64,000 nucleotides of DNA from Piezodorus guildinii (lineage: Eukaryota > Arthropoda > Insecta > Hemiptera > Pentatomidae): contig CM041292.1 of assembly GCA_023052935.1 (NCBI GenBank), positions 199,818,299-199,882,298 on the forward strand. Direction: 5' to 3'. This document shows positions 22,856 through 33,449 of this stretch, piece after piece. The notes beneath the pieces were generated by a model that worked only from the letters and a program-made list of their open reading frames with translations, was not told the DNA's origin and ran no database searches. Numbering within the stretch: position 1 is the first letter of the stretch; each line of letters begins with the position of its first letter. The translations under genes were made by a program, and so were the position numbers.

Positions 22856-22980
22856 TTTTTAATTTAATCATATTCAAATCCGTATCCTTTTATTAATACT
22901 ATTTCTTAATAAAATATATAAAAATTTAAAATATTAAGCTTAATGAATATTTAATTAAAAATAACTTCATAAATAAAAAA

Positions 22981-24093
22981 ATCTGGTGCAGGCAACACAC
23001 GACTTTCACTTACCTCCATTTTAAAAATCAATGAAAGAATTTTCAAAACAGTTAGAGATAAAAATACGTAAAACTATTAAGGAGTTAATTAAATTAAATT
23101 TCTATAGGAACATGTGTTTTATTAAAAAATCTATTATGTTATTATCTAAAATAATCAGTTAAGTAGTTTTATGTTCATTTCATCACTTCACTTCACACAT
23201 CGGCTTTTATCACATGTTACAAAACGAAAAATTGCATTAAAAAAATATGTTTTCTGTTTTCTCCTTTAGTTGGGTATCGAATTTATTCAATTTATATTTT
23301 TACCTGTTTTTCACCAGCCTTAACAAGATAATATAGTTATTTTTATTGAATCTACAAAATTAAAGGTACTTTAAGGGAAGAAAATATCGGCATTTAAGCT
23401 CTGTCAGACCATTTTAATCAGAATAAAACCTACATGATATTAAAGCCCATTAAATTTTACATCGATATAGCGAGTTTAATCAAAATCATCGGAACCGTTT
23501 ACGAGAAAATCGAAAAAAGGTGCAAAATGCTTCGTATAAAGTGGCTTTTCTGGTAAGCTCATTTTGATGAAAAAAGTTTTGTCACGTCTCGGGCGTATAG
23601 TAGTCTTAAATATGAAATTTCAGTGTCATAGGACTTTTCCGTCCGGGAGTTACCATACACACACAGACCTTTTTGCGGGACTTGGTTATTTGGACTCAGG
23701 GATCCTAAAATGTTTGTTTGTTTATTCGTTTAACGTCACTTTTATGCAACTATGGCTAATCGGACGATGCTACAGTGGGAGTCCTAAATTTTGCTTATCC
23801 AGGTTTTATTAGGATAAGGATCTTTAACGAGTACCTGACATCGCACAGGCTCGGGACCACCTTTTAACGTCCCCTCCGAAGGACGGCGTAACTAAGGATT
23901 TTTTACTCCCATTAAAAAATCCTAGGACCACCTGCGGGTTTGAACCCGTGACCTTTAGCATGGGAGGCTGTTACGCTAGCCACACAGCTACAAGGGATCC
24001 TAAAATGTATATTTCCGTTGAAAACTGGAATTCGAAAATTTTCAAGATCGCAATACTTTCCCTTACTATATATAGTAAGTGAAAGTAAAAAAA
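22981..24093 (+). mobile_element. Helentron-like element H5, best-defined copy, with SINE insertion
   Basis: The 5' end is ATCTGGTGCAGGCAACACAC. The subterminal inverted repeat ACTTTCACTTAC (23002-23013) is answered by GTAAGTGAAAGT (24075-24086). The latter forms the right arm of a near-perfect 30-nt hairpin (24056-24085) just before the terminal TAAAAA. This subterminal repeat plus 3' hairpin layout is that of Helentron-associated elements (HINE/DINE-1 type). A SINE S1 is inserted at 23714-23993. No Rep/helicase is encoded. Confidence 0.85.
23714..23993 (-). mobile_element. SINE family S1 inside H5, 15-bp TSD
   Basis: This is a full-length minus-strand copy flanked by gggatcctaaaatgt (23699-23713 and 23994-24008). 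Removing it restores the uninterrupted Helentron-like consensus 'ggactcagggatcctaaaat', so both the TSD and the order of insertion are certain. Confidence 0.95.
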
Positions 24094-24461
24094 GATGTTG
24101 AAAAGAGAAAATGGAACGTTAGTTGTGTTGTGACGCATTGCCGCCTGACACTTATTCGGTTCGTGCAGACAAGTCAAGGCTCATTTGATTGCCCGAGTTC
24201 ACATTTCTTTGGAAATTCTAAACTCCTTATTTCGCTCTATTAATCCACTTCCTGTCTGCGAATCTCCGTCCCATTTACAAAATTTCATTTTGTCGAATAG
24301 AAGTCAAAGGCTTCTATAAACTGATATATTTTTACTGTATTTTAGGTTAGCAATAATAACTAACTCTGATTGAATATAGCAACTAACTCTTTTAGTCGTT
24401 CAATATATAGTAGTAATGTATTTGGCTTCTCCTGTATAGCTAATCGGAATATTATAAGCAG
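24094..24461. other. Intergenic, nothing recognised
   Basis: This lies between the H5 terminus and a Jockey B fragment. No convincing coding similarity was found. Confidence 0.35.
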
Positions 24462-24905
24462 TTTCATGTCTTTTCAGTCTGGTGAAGATGGAGTCCTAGG
24501 TAACGAATCTGTTCAACAAGGTTTAGTGGATGTTGCGAAGGGATATAGTGTGACAGGTAGTCATAGGTTTGCGAAGAAGGGTAAAGGTAATTTGACGGGA
24601 TTTATTAGGGTTGATTTTAATTCTACAGTTTTTACACCACTCTTCAATGGATTCAACGCGTGACTGAAGGTTTTGTGATGCAGCAGTTGGTTCACTTTTT
24701 ACTGATAACACACATGTGTCATCAGCATAAGTAGAGAGGGGAATGCTAGGATGATTAGGGATATCAGTTGTATATACTGAATTTAGGATTGGATCTAGTA
24801 CACTCCCTTAAGGTATACCGGCGGACTTGGTACATAAGAATAAGTAAGAGAGGTGGTAGGCAGGAGATAGGAGTTGACGCAGTTTGTATTGTAATCCTAG
24901 AGGCT
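24462..24905 (-). mobile_element. Jockey family B LINE fragment (RT palm region)
   Basis: The minus strand shows decayed GVPQGS / LGPILNSVYTTDIP, then 'IPLSTYADDTCVLSVKSEPT', then the open segment SIEEWCKNCRIKINPNKSRQ and QITFTLLRKPMTTC. It retains the YADD catalytic box but both flanks are missing, so it is an internal relic. Confidence 0.85.
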
Positions 24906-25334
24906 TACAACTTTCATATAATGTAACTTTAGGCAAAAGCTAAAAATATGAACAGATCTGGCAAAATCAAAATGAAAATGTTTCGATCCCAACTATAAAC
25001 ACCGATGAAGAATTCTTTCCTCCCCCTGTGAACAAGACGGTTCACGCAGATCCCTAGATCCATTATATACTGCAAGGAAACATTAAGAAACTTGTACATA
25101 TATGTTATAGTAGCAATTTTTAATGCTTATATGATCCGACGTAGACTGAAGAGGATTTGGATGTTTCTATATTCCTTTGCTTATATTTCTTAATATAAAC
25201 TCATGTTATGTTTAGTTTAAATAATTCAGCTCAATAGCTTACTCACTGTATTTTTTTGTAATATAAAATATTTGACTGTATAATAAATGTAAAGGATAAT
25301 TGATAATAACGATAAATAGAAAAAAAAAAATAAT
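24906..25334. other. AT-rich intergenic DNA
   Basis: Nothing is recognised. It ends at the intact target-site duplication of the T3 element. Confidence 0.4.
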
Positions 25335-25339
25335 CAACG

Positions 25340-26161
25340 CACACAGAGCAAAACCACCAATTTAGGTGGACAAAATTCAACTCAAAAGTTCAGAATTTTC
25401 GAGTGCTTCACCTTTTAATTATTAGTTGGCAAGACCCTTAATACTAATATTTCCCGCCATACCGTGTTTACTAATAAATAGTAAATGAGTGAATCATCCT
25501 GTTCACACAAGTGCCTAATGACCGGCAGAGGGATTATCTTTATTCGATGGTCATTTATTGTGTTCAAGGTGTATTTAGAGCAAAGTCTTTTTGCTTTTAT
25601 TTAACAATGGACATTGCTGAGACAAGTAAGACATTATATTTCCAAACTTTTTATTGAATATGCATTGCAATCTACCTGTAGAATTAAATTAGCAATTTGT
25701 AAATGTATGCTTTTATTCAATAACGAAAAACTATACAACCCTTAAGTTAGCCCGAGAATATGTTTCACCATCAAATGTTGCAAAGAATTTTTGCGATTTT
25801 TTGCGTTTTGGGTGATATATAATATTTTTCAGACACAACACTCCGAACCAAAAGTTTTATAATCTATAATTTGAAGAGTTTCCAAAATAATTTAAAATAC
25901 ACCTATTAGTAGGTTTAAGACACTCCAACCCATTATTAGATTTTTTGTATCATTTTTTCCATATTCTGAGACTTCAAACGTAAAATGTAGAGAAGTTTTA
26001 GATTTTGACAAATAAATTTGATTTTTGACCACTGTGCGCTCAGTAACCGTGTCAAATAATTAATTAGTTTAATATTTTTTCTGTAATATGGGACGCTAAA
26101 GGTTAAATATGGACAAGTTTCAGAATTTTGTCCACCTAAATCGGTCATATTCTCCACTGTG
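25340..26161 (+). mobile_element. Transib-like miniature element, copy T3 (complete, with TSD)
   Basis: This 822-bp element is flanked by the 5-bp direct repeat CAACG (25335-25339 and 26162-26166). The right terminal repeat, read inward, is CACAGTG, a 23-bp spacer, then ACAAAATTC. The left is a decayed heptamer CACACAG, a 23-bp spacer, and ACAAAATTC (25370-25378). Inner spacer text 'atttaggtgg' is shared by both ends. The interior has no meaningful ORF and it would need a transposase in trans. Confidence 0.85.
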
Positions 26162-26166
26162 CAACG

Positions 26167-26602
26167 TTTCAAACCACGTCATCAAGGCTAAAAAATAACA
26201 AGATAAATTGCAAATGTTTAATAAATAAGTGGTCAAGAATAATTAACACAAAAAAAAAACAGACGAAAAAGAAAATAAAGAAGTGAGTTAAAGAGTGATG
26301 ACAAAAGAAGAAAAGAAAGTAATGTATAATAAAGAAAGATGTTTATTGTTTGTTTGTTACATTAGGTCTTGAGTTAGGTTAAGTTAGGTTAGGTTAGGTT
26401 ATAGAGTTTATGGACACTTAACAGTCTAGATCAATAGGTTTCAAAATAATTGTTTCATGAATATGTTTATATTTTTACCTATTTTATTTTGCTGATTCAT
26501 ACTCGTATATTCCTGAATTATTAGTTTTATTATTCTCAAAGTTTGTATAGTTAGTTTTTAATAAAGTGTAGTTATGGGTACTAGTTTGGTTGTTTCAGGC
26601 AT
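26167..26602. other. Intergenic with a short TTAGG-like run
   Basis: About 26373-26401 holds five imperfect GTTAGGTTA-type units, which match the arthropod telomere motif but are very short. The rest is A-rich and unassigned. Confidence 0.5.
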
Positions 26603-26800
26603 ATAAATTGTTTATTTATTCATTTAACGTCCCTTTGTGCTGCGGTGGCTAATCGGACGATGCTACAGAGCTGGTCCTAAATTTTGCCAATTCAGGTTTA
26701 ATTAGATAGGGATCCTTAACGAGTATCTGACATCGCAGAGACTGGGAACCACCATTTTACTTTTCCTCTGAAGGACGGCGTAACTAAGGATTTTTTACTC
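26603..26800 (-). mobile_element. SINE family S1, head-truncated copy
   Basis: The tail and body are conserved ('atttaacgtccctttgtgct', 'aaggacggcgtaactaagga'), but the tRNA-like head is missing beyond 'ttttttactctcttcgggag'. Confidence 0.85.
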
Positions 26801-27083
26801 TCTTCGGGAGAGAGGGTTATTTAGTGTTTGTTTTTATACTATTAATTGTTAATAATGATTTATTTATCAAACACCTACATTATATCTAGTTATTTATTAT
26901 CTATGATAAAGATCTGTAACGGGGGATATAAACGTTCAATAAAAAGACAAATTTTTTTTTTGGTAGCTGAAATAAAAAAATATAAATTCAGTAATTTTGT
27001 TTATCTTTCCTTTTGTTTTAAGCCCTAATTTGCAGTTACGTAATTATAGATAATTCCTAGCTATTTCATATCAGACCAAGCAG

Positions 27084-27372
27084 GGGGTCACCCATAGCGT
27101 AGTTGCTAGCATAACAGCTTTCTATGCCAAAGGTCGCGGGTTCAAACCTGCGGCTGGCCCTAGGATTTTTTAATGGGAGTAAAAAATCTTAAGTTATGCC
27201 GTCCTTCGGAGGGGACGCTAAAAGGTGGTCCCGAGCCTGTGCGATGTCAGGTACTCGTTAAAGATCCCTATCCTAATAAAACCTGAATAGGCAAAATTTA
27301 GGACTCCCACTGTAGCATCGTCCGATTAGCCATAGTAGCATAAAGTGACGTTAAACGAATAAACAAACAAAC
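27084..27372 (+). mobile_element. SINE family S1, full-length, 14-bp TSD
   Basis: This 289-bp element is flanked by atcagaccaagcag (27070-27083 and 27373-27386). A-box region GTTGCTAGCATAACAGC and B-box GGTTCAAACC are intact, and the tail is (AAAC)n. It is one of the best-preserved family members and a good reference for the consensus. Confidence 0.95.
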
Positions 27373-27908
27373 ATCAGACCAAGCAGTGTTGTAGTTCACA
27401 CAATGCATTATTGTGTGTTACATACGTGTTTACTTATCAATGTTTGTTTTTATTTCCCACCTCTTTGTCGCTTATGTTGCCTATACGGGGTTTCTCGGAC
27501 CAGAGGGAAGGGGTTGGTGATTGATGCCAAGTTAAACCATTCCTCCTACCAGCAACTAGACGCAAACTCTAGAATTATTTTCTTCTTAGATTCTGGTCAT
27601 CGCTAGTTGCTAGTAGAAGATCTGAACTTGAAACGATCTGCACCGAGCTGATAATAGAATGAAACATAATTTATAACAAATTTAGTATATTAGGAAATAT
27701 GTTAACAATGGGTTGCCTAAAAAAATCCTGGACAGACTATATTTAATTTATTTAAATGTTGCAACATCATGATAATAAGAAAAAAATATATACCAATATA
27801 AGCGTTGTTTTATTGCAAGCACATTGATATAGGGTTGCCTGCAAAAAACATGGTCTTAATCTGGGTTGCCGAATTTTAAAGATTAAATTTTAACGCGCGT
27901 GGAAATGC

Positions 27909-28439
27909 GTGACAGTGAGATCCGAGTTGAGTATAGCGTGTAATAATAAAGGACCCAACATTGCAGCCGCACGTAATCGGACATTGAATATAACAAAGTT
28001 TGATATCCCATATAAAATTACAGGACCTCAACAAATCAGAACCAAAGATTTTGGGCAAAGCCATATACATTATCGTTTCAAAGATGCTTTGGTACACTTC
28101 TTGGCTGATTATTGGGAAAACAAAAATTTACTGTCAATAATACAAAACAAAAAAATATTTTTAACAGTTGAACATTTGTGTTACTCGTACCAAGCTCAGG
28201 AAAATAGTATTAAAAAAGTCGAAGAAGTTGATTATGCTTGCTACCATGAAGAAGCAGACACGAGAATTGTTTTTCACGCTCATAAAGTAACACCAGGCTC
28301 CAGAATTCTAATAAAAGCTTCTGATACTGATGTTCTTGTAATTTTACTTGTAAATATGCAAAAACTGTTGGAATCTATATTGACAGTAAATTTTTGTTTT
28401 CCCAATAATCAATCAAGAATTGTACCAAAGCATATTTAA
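27909..28439 (+). CDS. Uncharacterised protein fragment with EEADTR / SDTDVL motifs
   Basis: A 176-codon frame runs through the left arm, the loop and into the right arm. The N-terminal part (SELSIACNNKGPNIAAARNR, FDIPYKITGPQQIRTKDF) is duplicated in the right arm on the other strand. The unique loop encodes FLTVEHLCYSYQAQENSIKK, then YACYHEEADTRIVFHAHKV and RILIKASDTDVLVILLVNM. The EEADTR...SDTDVL spacing is familiar from uncharacterised multi-copy proteins in insects and cnidarians; acidic residues in that layout may suggest a PIN/FEN-like nuclease, but that is inference. The last residues come from antisense arm sequence, so the true C-terminus is lost. The start is uncertain. Confidence 0.5.
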   Translation: MTVRSELSIACNNKGPNIAAARNRTLNITKFDIPYKITGPQQIRTKDFGQSHIHYRFKDALVHFLADYWENKNLLSIIQNKKIFLTVEHLCYSYQAQENSIKKVEEVDYACYHEEADTRIVFHAHKVTPGSRILIKASDTDVLVILLVNMQKLLESILTVNFCFPNNQSRIVPKHI

Positions 28440-28587
28440 AACGATAATTTTTATCTTTAGTTCTAATATGTTGAGGTCCTGTAATTTTATATGGGATATC
28501 AAACTTTGTTATATTCAATGTCCGATTACGTGCGGCTGCAATGTTGGGTCCTTTATTATTACAAGCTATACTCAACTCGAATATCAC
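28375..28587 (-). pseudogene. Mirror-image partial copy of the EEADTR gene
   Basis: This 70-codon minus-strand frame repeats the N-terminal part of the left-arm frame (ELSIACNNKGPNIAAARNRT, then YWENKNLLSI) with a short internal deletion. It has no EEADTR region. It is the right arm of the inverted repeat. Confidence 0.8.
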
Positions 28588-28977
28588 TGTCGCGCATTTT
28601 CACGCGGGTTAAAATTTAATCTTTAAAATTCGGCAACCCAGATCAGGACCACGTTTTTTGCAGGCAACCCTATATCAATGTGTTTGCAATAAAACAACAC
28701 TATTTCTATTATCATGATGTTTCAACATTTAATTAAAAATCATTTTTTTTTAAATAATAAAAAATAGTCTGTCCAGGATTTTTTTAGGCAACCCATTCTT
28801 AACATATTTCCTAATATACTAAATTTGTTATAAATTATTTTCATTCTATTATCAGCTCGGTGCAGATCGTTTCAAGTTCGGATCTTCTACTAGCAACTAG
28901 CGATGACCAGAATCTAAGATGAAAATAATTCTAGAGTTCGCGTCTAAGTCTGAGAGGAGGGAGGGTTTAACTTGCAA

Positions 28978-29574
28978 TTTAAAGTACGTAATTTAAAAGG
29001 GAGCAAGTATGGAACTTGTAGTTTAAAAAAAAAAAAGCGCTAGATTCCGCTCAGTATTTAGCTAGACAGTATTCACAGTATTTAGAGTTCAGTCCAGCAA
29101 ATGGGTAGTTAACATGTTCGTTGAAGCCAGGTCAATTTTCACACACATCTGCGGAGGCGGCATATATTGACTTATTATTTTGATTGAATTCTTCATTATC
29201 GCTTCTTCATATAATTTGGTTCTTATAAAATTCTCTCTCTATACCACTAGCACAGTCGTTGGCTGCAATAAATTCGAGCTTGGTGGTTTTTGGGTCATTG
29301 CTTTCTCTGGCATTGGCAGGAGCACGGTCAGTTTCTTAATTACCCAAGACGCTTATTCCAAGAGGCCTATCCTGACAAATGGCTATTATGTGAAGGATCT
29401 TTTTATGGCGATTTATTTTATGATTATTTTTATTTATTTAAAACTTATTGAGGTTATTCTTTCTTTATTAATTTTAATTATTATTATAAATGAGGAAACA
29501 GGCCAGACGCAGAAAATTGAATTTTAAATAGACTTGAAAGCATGCCCTTTTTTCCGAATTTTCGTAATAAATCG
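28978..29574. other. Intergenic, nothing recognised
   Basis: A 115-codon plus-strand frame (29180-29527) is leucine/isoleucine-rich at its C-terminus and has no motif I know. I do not call it a gene. Confidence 0.35.
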
Positions 29575-29860
29575 TTCTGATTGAAAAAGTTTGACCGTGC
29601 TTAAATGCCCATTTTTTAAACTTTTTTTTTTACCCTTCATTTTTTTAGATTCTATAAAAACAACCATATCTTCTTTTTAGCACTGATAATAAACGGATAA
29701 ATATATAATTTGAATGAACACGATATCCAACTAAAGGAGAAAGGAGAAAAAATATTTTTGTGTTTTTGAAGATAAAAACTGTAATATAGACTTATACTAT
29801 ACCGTTGGAAGTCATTTTGAAGATTATAAAAAAATAACCATATCATCTTAGCATTGATAA
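29575..29860 (-). mobile_element. Helentron-like element, internal fragment
   Basis: The complement of the family interior is visible: 'taccgttggaagtcattttg', 'cttaaatgcccat', and the 'ctaaaggagaaaggagaaaa' region. It lies head-to-head against the next copy and lacks both termini. Confidence 0.65.
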
Positions 29861-29862
29861 AA

Positions 29863-30759
29863 ATCTGGTGCGGGCAACACACGACTTCCGCTTACTTCAG
29901 TTTTTAAAATCGATTAAAGAATTTTTAAATACAGTAAGAGATAAATGAGTGAAACCATTAAAGAATTAATTAAATGGAATTTCTATAGGATCATGTGTTT
30001 TAAAAAAAAAAATCTATTATATTATTATCTAAAACAATAACTTAGTTTTATCGGCTATTTATCACTCTCTATGAACTTTTAAAAGCTTGAGTATAAGATA
30101 ATATTTTTTCTAAAATCTTTAGCTTTCCAACGGTGTATCATACATGTATAGTACTGTTCTTATGTTCAAAAACAAAAAAAATGCATTAAAAAAATATTTT
30201 TTAAGTTTTCTCATTTAATTGTTTTTCAAATTCACTCAACTTGCGTATTTAGCTGTTTTTCATCAGTGGTAACAAGATAATATAGTTATTTTTATAGAAT
30301 CAACAAAATGAAAGGTACTTTAGAGAAAGAAAATTTAAAATATCGGCATTTAAGCCCTGTCAGACCATTTTAATCAGAATGAAATCTACATGATATTTAA
30401 AGCCCATTAAATTTTACACGATATAGCGAGTTTAATAAAAAACGTCGGAACTGTTTTTAAGAAAATCGAAAAAAAGGTGCAAAATGCTTGGTATAAAGTG
30501 GCTCTTCTGGTAAGCTCATTTTGATGAAAAAAAGTTTTGTAACGTCTCGGGCGTATATTTTTCTAAAATATGAAATTTCAGTTTCATAGAACTTTTCCGT
30601 CCGGGAGTTACCTACCACACACACACAGACCTTTTTGCGGGACTTGGTTATTTGGACTCAGGGGACCCTAAAATGTGTATTTCCGTTGAAAACAGGAATT
30701 CGAAAATGTTCACGATCGCAATACTTTCCCTTACTATATATACTAAGTGAAAGTAAAAA
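29863..30759 (+). mobile_element. Helentron-like element H6 (full length, about 0.9 kb)
   Basis: It begins ATCTGGTGCGGGCAACACAC. It carries all family blocks in order ('cgatatagcgagtttaataa', 'aacgtctcgggcgtatattt', 'gcgggacttggttatttgga', 'tgtatttccgttgaaaacag') and ends in the TACTATATATACTAAGTG hairpin followed by AAAGTAAAAA. It has no insertion and is a clean reference for the uninterrupted length. Confidence 0.85.
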
Positions 30760-31437
30760 GGGTTTCGTAGCCTTCTTTGATAAACTTGGTTTTGATGATT
30801 CAACAAAGGTTCTATGGCATATAAGTGCGGTCAGATGAGCTTATATGAGTATATATTTGCTTCTTTTCCGTGCAGCCTTCTTTCTGGACCTCAAAGTGGT
30901 TATTATCAGATTGCAGGGTTTTAGAAAGTACCTCATTGCATTGCACTGCAATGGGAAAATGCATGTCATGGTTAGCGGCTGCACAAGCTCAGCGTATCGA
31001 TATTATACGTTCCTGAGAAGCTTAGAGTTATAATGAACACTTACAACAGGCAGGATGGGGAAGCGAGTGAGGTGGCTTCAAGGAAGCTAACAAGCGACCA
31101 CCACTTCACTTGGGTGCAGCCGGCCAATCAGATCTCTTTCCTTACAGTATACATGGTTTCGTAATAATGGTTAAAATCCTCCTTCTGGTTTCGGTGCAGT
31201 CGACCAATCTTCTCTATAGCCACATTTTTATGAAACAAGAAGGTTTTACAATCTAGAAGAACTAAGTCTACAACCTAGATTCAATAAGTCTTTAATAAAC
31301 TGGACATTTACACTTTGAACTGTCGAATAGTTCATCATAGAAATGGTAGATCGAGCAGAGAAAGAAGCTCCTTAACCTCACGTAACAGAATTAGTACAAT
31401 CACTTGAAGCATCTTCTTCACATAATCTCAAAGGAAG
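30760..31437. other. Intergenic, nothing recognised
   Basis: Some moderately GC-rich text near 31040-31220 mentions cagccggccaatcagatctc and cagtcgaccaatcttctct, an imperfect internal repetition. No gene is supported. Confidence 0.3.
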
Positions 31438-31494
31438 ATCGGATTCAAACCCGGCACTCGGAGAACAACAGATCTCTAGACCACGCACTCTCCA
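31438..31494 (-). mobile_element. SINE family S2, tRNA-like head fragment
   Basis: The complement of a B-box (ggattcaaacccgg) and A-box end ('tctctagaccacgcactctc') matches the S2 head at 18.6 kb. Confidence 0.6.
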
Positions 31495-32190
31495 TATTCT
31501 AAAGTTAATGAATCACACACAGTGAAGGTATTTAGATATTACTTTTATAATGAGAACATAATACATATTCTGACTACAATATATTGTGCTGAGGAATTTG
31601 AGTGACTACAAGTGTACATTCCGAGGTCTCCTTCTATGAGTGTGACACAAGTAAATGTTAACACTAGAGTGATGAGTCTTGAGGATCAAAAGGTATATAT
31701 AGCAAGGGGTTGTAGAGGGGATGAGGAGGCGGCATGGGCACCACAAAGCAAGTGCTTCCAGGTGTTGGGTACTGTGTCCTAAGTACAGGTATGTGTTCTT
31801 TGTCGGTACTTGGTCAGTCCTTTCTAGGTAGCTGGTTTATGGGTGACAGTCTTGGGTATAGAAAAGGAAGTTATTAATAATTACTCTATATTATTTATTA
31901 GTTTATTAGTTAGTCTCATTCTATAACTTAACCAACTATCCTTGCGGTCCCTTGAAAAATGAATAGAAAACTATGCTTTCTCCTCGTTTATAACGAAATA
32001 TTCTCTTATAAAGAATTAACGAACTACTTTTGTGGATCTCAAAATTGAATTTGTTCGTTTATTACTTAAAATAAAGAAGAAAATAATTACGAGACGACTT
32101 ATGCCCAGTAAAGAGGGCGCCTTTCTGCCCAAAACCTTACCTCTTCCCTCTATTCAGCTCGAGTCTGTGATTCATAGTCGGTGACAGCTT
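31495..32190. other. Intergenic, nothing recognised
   Basis: No coding motif, repeat or promoter that I can support. Confidence 0.35.
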
Positions 32191-32245
32191 CTTGTTCCTA
32201 GTGTTTCAGCTAGTTTTTATTGCTTTTATTACTTGTTTAAATTCG

Positions 32246-32450
32246 AGTTTCCTACGAGGTCAAAGAAAATCCATTGATTTAAATACAAGGTTGGCGATTT
32301 TCCAAGAAGTGGATAAAAATATTACGTTAAAAATGAAATCGAAAATTGCGGAAAAATACGGGATATCAAAATCATCTCTATCAACGATTATCGCTAATTA
32401 AGATAAAATCGATGCCTCCGTTGCGTCATCATCGGGATGTGCAAAAAAAA
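32246..32450 (+). pseudogene. CENP-B-type helix-turn-helix stub (pogo/Tigger transposase-like)
   Basis: The frame reads RGQRKSIDLNTRLAIFQEVD, then KSKIAEKYGISKSSLSTIIAN. This is a textbook N-terminal CENP-B/pogo HTH: a basic lead, a helix with L-x-I-x-x-x-V, then IAxxxGISxSSLSTI. It is followed at once by a stop, and the same frame continues DKIDASVASSSGCAKKK past it. The second HTH and the DDE catalytic domain are absent. I cannot tell whether it is a dead Tigger-like transposon or an orphan exon; no inverted repeats were found. Confidence 0.7.
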
Positions 32451-33449
32451 AATTAATCATTTCAACTTTATATGAATTGCTGTGATTTTGACTTTGTAAG
32501 TTCCTTTTTATGTTTTGCATTTTGAATGATGTTAATCTTAAAGTATTATGTAAAATGTGAAATAAGATATATATATGTACATAGGGTATAGTTTTTTAGT
32601 TACGTTTCATTCTATAACTTATTATTATAGCATTATACCCGTTGAGGAGAGCGATTTAAGCCGAATCATAAATTGGCACCATTCTTTTTTGCTTCCCGAT
32701 ACCGCTTCATTCTCTTAGAATGTTCTTTTATTTCCTTTCAATTGTCCATTTTTTCCCAGGTTGCCGAAATTTTCTTTGTTCAAATTACATATTTCTAATT
32801 TTATTCCGGTTTTATTTCGGTGCGGACTTCAAAATTCTGAACTGCTTCAGTCCCAGTTTTAGCCATTCAGTCCCATAATCACTCTTAGTTATAACATTGA
32901 ATTGCTTCTTAGTCATTCTCGACTCTTCCATTCCATAAATTTAGTTTTAAAACTCGGCGTTTAATAAATTCTTTAGTTATTATATTTCAATTTTGATAAT
33001 GTTCGTCCTAAGATCTTCTCATCCAAATGACGTTTTTATCGGTTGCCCCGTAAATCTTCCTGAGAATTTTACGCTCCCGTTTCTCTATTTCCTAAATTTT
33101 AGAATGACTATCAATTAAAATTGTTTCAGCTGCGATCCTTATATTTCAAGTATGCCTTTTTGCTGACGGAGATGAAATTTGGTCATTATTTGAAGAAGAT
33201 AGAAGATAAAGGCGCCTTTGCGAGTTCTGACATTTAGAATTTGTTTTATTTTTCTTGGAAATTGCAACATGGTCAATTTAAGAATGGGTAATTTCCATGT
33301 AGTTAATGTGTGTGCAGATTTTTTAAATCAATCAACCTTTTAACATTCTTATTATTACGGCCATGTTTGGCATTGTAGAACTTCTCGAACTATTAGGTAT
33401 ATAAAATTATATTACTTATAATTTACTAATGCCTAGTTCCATTAAGGTA
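32451..33449. other. Intergenic, nothing recognised
   Basis: About 1 kb of AT-rich DNA without recognisable repeats or coding signal. Confidence 0.4.

Larger units (their letters stand above)
27533..28977. repeat. Large inverted repeat (about 600-bp arms, about 235-bp loop)
   Basis: The left arm (about 27533-28138) reads almost identically on the opposite strand at about 28375-28977. Both arms share, in mirrored order, 'ttctggtcatcgctagttgc', 'gatctgcaccgagctgataa', 'gggttgcctaaaaaaatcct', 'gggttgccgaattttaaaga', 'cattgcagccgcacgtaatc' and 'gggaaaacaaaaatttactg'. By eye the arms are roughly 90 percent identical with a few indels. Ends carry AAGTTAAACC on each side. It could be a long-TIR/foldback transposon or an inverted gene duplication giving a hairpin transcript. 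Confidence 0.92.

Noticed and set aside
26373..26401. TTAGG-type telomere repeat
   Set aside because: About five imperfect units inside ordinary AT-rich DNA are too few to call telomeric; short GTTAGGTTA runs are common in insect genomes.
29180..29527. 115-codon plus-strand open frame
   Set aside because: No recognisable domain, low-complexity Ile/Leu C-terminus, no flanking gene signals.
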